5,658 bases of DNA from Betaproteobacteria bacterium. GTDB lineage: Bacteria; Pseudomonadota; Gammaproteobacteria; Burkholderiales; Rhodocyclaceae. Where the stretch lies: NCBI GenBank assembly GCA_025997075.1, contig BNUC01000190.1, positions 1-5,658 on the forward strand, written 5' to 3'. Positions 1-4,110 of the stretch are shown piece after piece. Both the position numbers and the translations under genes were made by a program. The notes beneath the pieces were generated by a model. That model was given only the letters and a program-made list of their open reading frames with translations, was not told where the DNA came from and ran no database searches. Positions within the stretch are counted from its first letter, which is position 1. Each line of letters starts with the position of its first letter.

Positions 1-118
1 CATCGTTGGCTTCTACAACAGCTCCCGCTTGCACTCGACTTTGGGTTACCTGCCGCCCAACGTCTATGAATCACTTTCGGCAGGAAAACAACCTATCCAT
101 CTGTCCGATATTTCTTGA
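1..118 (+). CDS. IS3-family transposase, C-terminal end (partial)
   Basis: The frame beginning at base 2 is open from the window edge to a TGA at 116-118 and encodes 38 residues. It contains FYNSSRLHSTLGYLPPNVYE, which matches the well-known C-terminal end of IS3-family OrfB (DDE, rve-fold) transposases, usually written as YN..R.HS.LGY.SP..YE. The DDE catalytic residues lie upstream of the window, so activity cannot be judged. The protein would cut and join the insertion sequence ends during copy-out/paste-in transposition. The stop falls inside the probable right terminal inverted repeat, as is common for compact IS3 elements. Confidence in the family is high; the exact IS subgroup is unknown. 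Confidence 0.85.
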   Translation, partial: IVGFYNSSRLHSTLGYLPPNVYESLSAGKQPIHLSDIS

Positions 119-126
119 CCACTACA
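1..126 (+). mobile_element. Right end of an IS3-family insertion sequence
   Basis: The transposase 3' end is followed by a probable right terminal inverted repeat at about 102-126. Read outward-in on the minus strand it begins TGTAGTGGTCAAGAAA, with the TG terminal dinucleotide usual for IS3 elements. The left end is outside the window, so the element boundary and any target duplication are inferred. What follows at 127 onward is repeat-rich non-coding DNA, consistent with the element having landed in an intergenic region. Confidence 0.6.
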
Positions 127-185
127 TCATGGCATATCTCCATCAAGTCTTTGTCGTCCATCCTCCCACGCGAGGGGGAGGAAGA

Positions 186-329
186 TTGACCGCCGTGCTC
201 CGCGGAAAGCGTCGTTCACCATTTCAATGGCATTCATGCAATTGCCCTGATGCCGCGCCGTTGACGCAGGGCAATTAATGAATGCTGTTGAAATGATGGA
301 CAATGTTTCCTACGGAGCACTGCGGTCAA
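186..329. repeat. 144-bp imperfect inverted repeat (MITE-like or structured RNA)
   Basis: The left arm is 186-249 and the right arm 267-329, with a 17-base spacer. Aligned, the arms share the blocks TTGACCGC, GTGCTCCG, GGAAA, CATTTCAA, GCATTCAT and AATTGCCCTG in the same order, about 80% identity by eye. Most of the differences are transitions, several of which would leave G-U pairs in an RNA hairpin. No coding content is recognised. It could be a miniature inverted-repeat element, a large REP-type unit or a structured transcript. No clear target-site duplication is visible at its ends. Confidence 0.75.
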
Positions 330-332
330 TCC

Positions 333-378
333 CTTCGCCCCGCTTGCGGGGAGAAGGTGGCCGAAGGCCGGATGAGGG
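333..378. repeat. REP-like double hairpin repeat
   Basis: The unit contains CTTC-g-CCCCGC, a two-base loop, then GCGGGG-a-GAAG (333-354), followed by a second small hairpin GGCC-gaa-GGCC (359-369) and a GATGAGGGG tail. This arrangement resembles the abundant intergenic palindromic repeats of many proteobacterial chromosomes, which have a GC-rich hairpin, a GGTG-like spacer and a second hairpin ending in GATGAGGG. Function is unknown. It may affect mRNA 3' stability or be a target for REP-associated transposases. Confidence 0.6.
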
Positions 379-429
379 GGGCGGCAATTCAGCATGAAAC
401 AACACTGGAACATGTCCAACCCTCCCCCT

Positions 430-471
430 CCTCGCCCTTGCCGGGGTATCCTCTCCAGCAAGCGGGCGAGG
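430..471. repeat. REP-like palindromic repeat
   Basis: CCTCGCCC at 430-437 pairs with GGGCGAGG at 464-471. TTGC at 438-441 pairs with GCAA at 458-461 after a two-base bulge. The whole lies in a pyrimidine-rich CCCTCCCCC context. It resembles intergenic REP-type units and is distinct in sequence from the units at 333 and 549. No gene overlaps it convincingly. Confidence 0.55.
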
Positions 472-544
472 GAAAGCAAACGCCGCTCATGTTTCTCCAT
501 GACGCCCATGAGCATTGCAGCGCGTTGCGCCGAAGGGTACACTT

Positions 545-577
545 CTGGATTCCCGCCTTCGCGGGAATGACGGCGGG
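545..577. repeat. dRS3-like dispersed repeat (ATTCCC-N8-GGGAAT)
   Basis: ATTCCCGC at 549-556 pairs perfectly with GCGGGAAT at 561-568 around a CTTC loop, and is flanked by GG on the left and GACGG on the right. The core fits exactly the ATTCCC-N8-GGGAAT pattern of the Neisseria dRS3 repeat, and the same kind of unit is scattered through many beta- and gammaproteobacterial genomes. In Neisseria dRS3 units serve as filamentous-phage integration targets; whether that applies here is unknown. Confidence 0.7.
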
Positions 578-642
578 CATCTGGTGTGCCAGGAGACGTG
601 CCGATGATTACATTTCGTTACGGAAACACCCAATATATCAAA

Positions 643-671
643 CAGACATCCGGTCCGGAAATTCCTATTAT
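643..671 (+). promoter_or_regulatory. Candidate sigma70-type promoter for the leader and small protein
   Basis: CAGACA (643-648, matching the last four bases of TTGACA) and TATTAT (666-671, five of six matches to TATAAT) are separated by exactly 17 bases. This would start a transcript near 678, just before a run of hairpins and the 49-residue ORF at 898. The -35 match is weak and no other evidence supports it. Confidence 0.35.
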
Positions 672-675
672 TGGC

Positions 676-777
676 AACGTTGTTTCAGCGTTCTCCGCTG
701 ACAACGTTTGACCCTCCCTGACCCATCGCAATGATGGGATTTTGAATCCCATGCCGAAACGGTGTGGGATTTTTTTT
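676..777 (+). promoter_or_regulatory. Attenuator-like leader with mutually exclusive hairpins
   Basis: Four hairpins are visible. A long stem pairs 676-690 with 696-708 (13 pairs and a two-base bulge). Hairpin 1 pairs CCCATC 722-727 with GATGGG 733-738. Hairpin 2 pairs ATGGGATT 734-741 with AATCCCAT 745-752. Hairpin 3 is the intrinsic terminator at 745-777. Hairpin 2 shares its 5' arm with hairpin 1 and its 3' arm with hairpin 3, so it could act as an antiterminator. This is the geometry of transcription attenuators and some riboswitch expression platforms. No known riboswitch class was recognised and no leader peptide is evident. Regulation is inferred, not shown. Confidence 0.45.
745..777 (+). 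terminator. Strong rho-independent terminator
   Basis: The arms AATCCCATGCCG (745-756) and CGGTGTGGGATT (760-771) form a 12-pair stem, two of them G-U, closed by an AAA loop. The T tract runs from 770 to 777. It lies about 120 bases upstream of the small ORF at 898, so it either ends an upstream transcript or attenuates transcription into that ORF. Confidence 0.75.
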
Positions 778-897
778 GGCGAAACTGGCCGATCCTTTGT
801 TTCATTCGGCCACGCCAGGGCAGGTCCGGCGCCGACGGCAGGAAACGTTGTTGTTTCAGATGCAAGACTGGTCAAATCAGATAGAAAGGATCGAACT

Positions 898-1047
898 ATG
901 TATTCCGTCGTGAATAAACGTACTGGACAAGTCCTCGCTTCCCGCCTGACCCTGGATGCGGTCGATACCTGGATTTCCAGAAACGAGTCCAAATATGCCG
1001 GTATTCGCGTTGTCGGCATGACTGTTTTTGTCGCCGACGCTGAATAA
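898..1047 (+). CDS. Orphan small protein, 49 residues
   Basis: The ATG at 898 is preceded by AAAGGA (885-890) at a 7-base spacing, a good ribosome binding site. The same frame is open further upstream only from a TTG at 742 inside the terminator stem, so the short start is preferred. The product is soluble, with no signal peptide, membrane segment or cysteine. It begins MYSVVNKRTGQVLASRLTLD and could form a short beta-hairpin (residues 2-16), a helix around 18-30 and a C-terminal strand (IRVVGMTVFVAD, 36-47). It resembles no family I can name. It is bounded by intrinsic terminators on both sides, so it appears to be a monocistronic unit. The gene is probably real; its function is unknown. Confidence 0.6.
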   Translation: MYSVVNKRTGQVLASRLTLDAVDTWISRNESKYAGIRVVGMTVFVADAE

Positions 1048-1100
1048 GGCAAGCTTACCGCCGCAGTCGACAAACGACATTATCGAGTCATTCGCCAGAC

Positions 1101-1137
1101 GGTCGCGCTCCACAGGAAGCGCGGCCGTTTTGTTTTT
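1101..1137 (+). terminator. Rho-independent terminator after the small protein
   Basis: GGTCGCGCT (1101-1109) pairs with AGCGCGGCC (1118-1126), nine pairs with one G-U, and CC/GG can extend the stem inside the loop. The stem is followed by GTTTTGTTTTT. It lies 54 bases after the stop of the 49-residue ORF and fits well as its terminator. Confidence 0.75.
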
Positions 1138-1138
1138 C

Positions 1139-1173
1139 CGCCCGTTGATCTGATCCGGACGGTCAACCGGGCG
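1139..1173. repeat. GC-rich inverted repeat in the gap before the toxin module
   Basis: CGCCCGTTGA (1139-1148) pairs with TCAACCGGGCG (1163-1173) with one bulged base and a 14-base loop. It has no T tract on either strand, so it is not a typical terminator. The gap 1138-1374 otherwise contains only this hairpin and the module-bracketing repeat at 1311-1359; no gene was seen there. Confidence 0.5.
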
Positions 1174-1310
1174 CCAGGAAAAAAATCCCAAAGACTGCCG
1201 GAACGGATTTCTACCGTTCAAATCGACGCCACTCTCCATCGTCAGAAATTCCATTTCAATCCTTGCCTTCTGCAATTCAAGTGCTCATTTGAACAGTTCG
1301 TTGCTGATAG

Positions 1311-1359
1311 TTTGCAGCATCCGCCCTGTACCAACGGGCGGGGCGGCTTGCCAAGTCAG
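1311..1359 (+). repeat. Bracketing direct repeat, copy 1 (downstream of the toxin)
   Basis: This block starts TTTGCA, contains a hairpin CCGCCC (1321-1326) / GGGCGG (1336-1341), continues GGCGGCT and ends TCAG. A second block with the same order of elements lies at 3191-3240 in the same orientation. The best-conserved core is CCAA-n-GGGCGG followed, after at most one extra base, by GCGGCT. The hairpin also sits just past the toxin stop and might slow transcription there, although no T tract follows on the minus strand. Confidence 0.5.
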
Positions 1360-1374
1360 GAGTAACGTAACGGA

Positions 1375-2289
1375 TTATCTTTCTGGCTTCGGCGCATCCT
1401 TGGGTGTCTCTTTTAGCTGTTGCTTTGCCTGTGATTTTTCACGAGACGGCTGAAAACTTCGCGTTTCTCCCTCGTTAAGACTCGCTTGAATACTGATTCT
1501 GACGGCGGATACTGCCTGTTGCTGCTTGGTCGCATCGGTGGGAATTTTCTCTACGAAATAGCTTTCGGCTTTGTGCAAGGTATTGAAAGCCTGTGCAAGC
1601 TCTGGATGTTTCCGCAAAGCCTGGTCTTCTGGAAGTTTTTCAAAAGAAACAGCGCGAGTTGGCCGAATCGTGCTTTGCAGAAGATCGGCCAAGCCGGGAT
1701 TTTTCTCGTACTTATCCATGCAAAAAACAACGGCGCGGAGATTACTATCGTCCCGGATTTCCAGTACGGCCAAATCGCCTACGCCTCTATCACGGGCAAT
1801 GTAAAGCAAGTCTCGCGTATGCGCGTTGGTGTTAAAGCGTTGCCAATTCAGATCGTAGCCCGCTTCCTTAGCTATCTGCCGGGTGAAAGTACGCAAGGTG
1901 CGGGAGTTGCCTTCATGGAAAGGATGGATGTAATCGAGTTGTGCATAGATTCCGCTGAAGGCTTTTATGAATTCCGCTGTTTTCAGTTGCCTGAGCGTGG
2001 CCGGGCGAGCTTCTTTTAACACTTGATCGAGTCGTTCAAGGCTTTTCTTATTCATCGGCGAGTAACAAACATAGGAGTTTCCTCCAATGCTTTCTAGTTT
2101 CCGGTTCTTATGCCAGTCTCCCCATTCCTCAACGGGTTCGCGGAAAGCGCCGGGGGGCGGATTTTTGATGCCATGTGCGGGGAAGTCCTGAAAGATGCGC
2201 CGGTGGACTTCTTTGAGATGGGCAACATCAAAACTACCGGAGACTGGACGAAATTCAAGGTCAACGATACGCCGCTTTGTCAGCAGCAT
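1375..2289 (-). CDS. Fic/DOC-family toxin (probable AMP-transferase)
   Basis: Fic proteins transfer AMP, or another nucleotide part, from a nucleotide substrate to a hydroxyl group on a target protein; toxin versions of the VbhT/FicT type modify DNA gyrase and topoisomerase IV. Counting from the ATG at 2289 (304 aa), the core signature HPFHEGNSRTLR lies at residues 122-133. It has the catalytic His, the metal-binding Glu and the final Arg. The second glycine of the usual HPFxEGNGR is Ser. The helix before it, ending LDYIHPF, and the start FDVAHLKEVHRRIF are typical of the family. Residues ~210-304 form a charged, Lys/Gln/Pro-rich tail outside the Fic fold, with a KHPELA-type segment reminiscent of proteins on conjugative elements. 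A TTG at 2319 is an alternative start (314 aa, preceded by GGA at about 8 bases) and would overlap the antitoxin by 23 bases. The ATG lies 7 bases after the antitoxin stop. Either way translation is probably coupled. Confidence 0.88.
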   Translation of the reverse strand: MLLTKRRIVDLEFRPVSGSFDVAHLKEVHRRIFQDFPAHGIKNPPPGAFREPVEEWGDWHKNRKLESIGGNSYVCYSPMNKKSLERLDQVLKEARPATLRQLKTAEFIKAFSGIYAQLDYIHPFHEGNSRTLRTFTRQIAKEAGYDLNWQRFNTNAHTRDLLYIARDRGVGDLAVLEIRDDSNLRAVVFCMDKYEKNPGLADLLQSTIRPTRAVSFEKLPEDQALRKHPELAQAFNTLHKAESYFVEKIPTDATKQQQAVSAVRISIQASLNEGETRSFQPSREKSQAKQQLKETPKDAPKPER

Positions 2290-2296
2290 TTCAAGA

Positions 2297-2605
2297 TCAT
2301 GCAGGCTTTCTGTACTCAAGATATTCGTCCAGGCTTATTTCTCCATTAACAAACCGCAAATCATGCGCATTTTCTTCTGGGGAAATTCTAAAACCCTCTA
2401 GCTCTACAGATGCCCTGGCAAATTCAACGGCTTCCTGTCGTTGCTTCCGTTCATCGTCGGAAATGAGAACCTTGGCCTTGTCTATAAAATCACGTACAAG
2501 CTCTTGAATTACCTGTTCGGCCATCTGGTGACGGTTTGTTGTCACTTTGGTAAAACGTTCATGCAAACCTGCATCAAGATGAATCGTCATTTCCACGGTT
2601 TCCAT
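2297..2605 (-). CDS. Antitoxin: RHH-like DNA-binding domain fused to VbhA-type Fic inhibitor
   Basis: This 102-residue protein is encoded immediately upstream of the Fic toxin. Residues ~1-45 (METVEMTIHLDAGLHERFTK, then a helix ending VIQELVRDFID) look like a short beta strand and helices of ribbon-helix-helix repressors such as ParD/Arc, a likely dimerising DNA-binding part. Residues ~51-97 resemble the VbhA antitoxin domain: RQEAVEFARASVELEG contains the class I Fic-inhibition motif S-x-x-x-E-G (S66, E70, G71), followed by VNGEISLDEYL. In VbhA/VbhT the motif glutamate pairs with a Fic-motif arginine and blocks productive ATP binding. The start has an excellent ribosome binding site (AAGGAG, 2612-2617, with the ATG at 2605). 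It probably neutralises the Fic protein and may repress its own promoter. VbhA itself is shorter and lacks this N-terminal extension. Confidence 0.85.
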   Translation of the reverse strand: METVEMTIHLDAGLHERFTKVTTNRHQMAEQVIQELVRDFIDKAKVLISDDERKQRQEAVEFARASVELEGFRISPEENAHDLRFVNGEISLDEYLEYRKPA

Positions 2606-2621
2606 ATTTAACTCCTTGATA

Positions 2622-2645
2622 AATCGAAACTATTATATCAAATTC
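2622..2645 (-). promoter_or_regulatory. Extended -10 promoter of the antitoxin-toxin operon
   Basis: On the minus strand TATAAT (2637 to 2632) is a perfect -10 hexamer preceded by TG one base upstream, an extended -10 element that can work with a poor -35. No good -35 is seen 16-18 bases further upstream. Transcription would start near 2625, giving a very short leader before the ribosome binding site at 2612-2617. The promoter overlaps the last codons and the stop of the broken recombinase gene. If the antitoxin autoregulates, its operator should lie here. Confidence 0.6.
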
Positions 2646-3172
2646 AACTGAGCGCATCCTGTAGGCGCTTCTCTCGTTTCTTCTGATTTGCGCCGTAGAA
2701 TTCTCTGTAGCGCGGTGCGGTGAACTCCTAACAGGCTCGCGGTTTGTGGGAAGGTTCGCCCTTTTTGCAATAGTTCCTCGGCGTGTTGTATCTGTTCGGT
2801 GGATAGGCTCTCATGCCGCCCAAGTTTAACGCCTCGTGCCTGTGCTGCTCTCCTTCCTGCCTGGATGCGCTCAACAATCAAGCTGCGCTCGAACTCGGCG
2901 ATTCCGGCAAAAACGGTCATAATCATTTTCCCGCCTGGGCTGGTGGTATCCGCCCACGGCTCGGCCAGACTTCTTGGGCCTGCGTCCTTGCCCTTCAATT
3001 TCTCGATGATTTCAAGTAAATCGCGGGTGTTCCTGGCAAGTCAATCCAGCCGGGTGACTGCTACCACGTCTCCAGGTCGTAGGTATTCAAGCATCTTATC
3101 AAGCTCTGCCCTTTGTTGGGCCAGGTCTTGGTCGCCGGTTGAAACCCTGGCGTATCCGATGCTGCGTGCCAT
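2633..3172 (-). pseudogene. Serine recombinase (resolvase/invertase), broken
   Basis: Read from the ATG at 3172, the frame begins MARSIGYARVSTGDQDLAQQ, the N-terminus of resolvase/invertase recombinases with the nucleophile serine (S11) and arginine (R9) present. Two lesions follow. After QRA the sequence jumps to ELDKMLEYLRPGD, so about 26 residues usually found between them (the segment with SG...R) are missing in frame. At 3043-3041 a TGA replaces the codon expected for Arg in the conserved LDRLAR; a single CGA to TGA change would explain it. This position matches the active-site R68 of gamma-delta resolvase. The frame then stays open to 2633 with intact-looking helix E (SPGGKMIMTVFAGIAEFERSLI) and a C-terminal helix-turn-helix (residues ~135-172, TASLLGVHRTALQRIL). 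It is a recent-looking pseudogene of the recombinase that probably moved this module. Confidence 0.88.
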
Positions 3173-3190
3173 GCTTCTTGAAATTCACCA

Positions 3191-3240
3191 TTTGCAATTA
3201 ACCCGCCTTTGCTCCAAAGGGCGGGCGGCTCATGTTTCAG
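3191..3240 (+). repeat. Bracketing direct repeat, copy 2 (upstream of the recombinase)
   Basis: This block starts TTTGCA, has a hairpin CCCGCCTTTG (3202-3211) / CAAAGGGCGGG with one bulge, continues GCGGCT and ends TCAG. It parallels the block at 1311-1359 in order and orientation. Together they bracket the recombinase-antitoxin-toxin unit of about 1.9 kb. It lies in the divergent intergenic region between the recombinase remnant and the response regulator. Confidence 0.5.
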
Positions 3241-3318
3241 AATTGAACCAGACAGTTATACTATGCGTCAAAAAACGGGGTTGGTGTTTCTGACGCTTGA
3301 TAATCGGGGAATTGGGGC

Positions 3319-4110
3319 ATGAGTCTTTTCGGACAGATCAAATTCATTCTGAACAATGACCCTCAGCCTGTTCAGAATGAATATTCTCCAGCCAATCGGA
3401 ACGACAGGCGGAGGAAAAGCCGATTCAGCCACAAGGGCAGAAAAGTTCTCATCGTCGATGATTCGGTAACAATCGTCGCGTCGCTCGGCAAGTTTCTTCG
3501 CTCGGCCGGTTGTGTGGTGCTGGAAGCAGCCGATGCCGAGACGGGCCTGGAAATCGCGCGCGCGGAACCACCGGATCTCATCTTCCTCGATATCGTACTG
3601 CCCGGAATGAATGGTTTCGCCGCGTTGCGTCAGATACGTCATGATCCGCGTTTGAGTCTTATACCGGTCATCATCATCAGTGGTAACGAACAGATGACCA
3701 AACTCCACGCGAACCGTATCGGTGCCGCTGATTTCATGAAGAAGCCGTTTTCTCGTGATGTAGTATTCGCGTGCTTCGAAACGCTGGTTGCCGAGGAAAA
3801 ACTGCCGAAACTCGATACGCTGACAAAATCGCCGAAACAGGAGTCTGAAGTCGCTGTTTCGGAGATATCGGGAGAAAGTTCGCGTCAGGTGCCGGCGGCA
3901 AACTCACCCGAAGAAAAAGTGACAGCCAAAAAACCGCCGAAAGCGTCTACGGCTAAAACAGAGATGACGGCGCTCGAAGCACGCCGACAGCTTACGTCGA
4001 TGGGTCTGCAGTACTTTAACCAGGAACAGTTTTCGGCCGCCATCAAACGCGGAGACAGGCTGGCCGTCAGGCTGTTCGTCGCCGGTCGGGGAATCAAGAT
4101 CCGGAAGTGA
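3319..4110 (+). CDS. Response regulator with receiver domain and ankyrin-like C-terminal cap
   Basis: The 263-residue protein starts at an ATG preceded by purine-rich GGGGAATTGGGG. Residues ~41-160 are a complete CheY-like receiver: KVLIVDDS with acidic D47/D48, phospho-acceptor D91 in LIFLDIVLPGMNG, S121 in IIISGN, and the switch lysine K142 in MKKPF. A kinase outside the window would phosphorylate D91. Residues ~163-215 are a hydrophilic Lys/Ser/Glu-rich linker. Residues ~219-257 (EARRQLTSMGLQYFNQEQF, then AIKRGDRLAVRLFVAGRGI) look like a single ankyrin-type helix-turn-helix or N-cap, probably for protein binding. No DNA-binding or enzymatic output domain is present. The first 40 residues are an atypical charged extension containing a perfect inverted repeat in the DNA. 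The role could be PilG/PilH- or CheY-like, but no neighbouring kinase is visible. Confidence 0.88.
   Translation: MSLFGQIKFILNNDPQPVQNEYSPANRNDRRRKSRFSHKGRKVLIVDDSVTIVASLGKFLRSAGCVVLEAADAETGLEIARAEPPDLIFLDIVLPGMNGFAALRQIRHDPRLSLIPVIIISGNEQMTKLHANRIGAADFMKKPFSRDVVFACFETLVAEEKLPKLDTLTKSPKQESEVAVSEISGESSRQVPAANSPEEKVTAKKPPKASTAKTEMTALEARRQLTSMGLQYFNQEQFSAAIKRGDRLAVRLFVAGRGIKIRK
3342..3382 (+). repeat. Perfect 14-bp inverted repeat inside the response regulator 5' end
   Basis: ATTCATTCTGAACA (3342-3355) and its exact complement TGTTCAGAATGAAT (3369-3382) are separated by 13 bases and cover codons 8-22. In mRNA this would form a stable stem shortly after the start codon. A related half-site, TGTTTCAGAATTGAA, occurs upstream at 3234-3248. 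It could be a regulator operator, a translational control hairpin or a recombination site. Confidence 0.8.

Larger units (their letters stand above)
127..640. other. Gene-free repeat-rich intergenic region
   Basis: Several open frames cross this stretch on both strands, but none has a recognisable domain, a good ribosome binding site or protein-like composition, and they overlap palindromic repeats. The stretch is best described as a mosaic of hairpin-forming repeats, listed separately: 186-329, 333-378, 430-471 and 549-568. A short GC-rich palindrome, CCTCCC to GGGAGG-like, also lies around 164-182. Confidence 0.6.

Noticed and set aside
303..701. 132-residue plus-strand open frame in the repeat region
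   Set aside because: It is made largely of palindromic repeat units, including the dRS3-like unit translated as IPAFAGMT, a usual artefact.
618..1073. 151-residue minus-strand frame opposite the leader and small protein
   Set aside because: It runs through the terminator stem and opposes the better-supported small gene.
1486..2019. 177-residue plus-strand open frame opposite the Fic gene
   Set aside because: The minus strand has the full Fic motif; this frame has no family signature.
2799..3293. 164-residue plus-strand open frame across the recombinase
   Set aside because: Opposite strand of the recombinase pseudogene; composition is Ser/Arg-rich without motifs.
3268..3708. 146-residue minus-strand open frame opposite the response regulator
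   Set aside because: It overlaps the well-supported receiver domain and has no recognisable motif.
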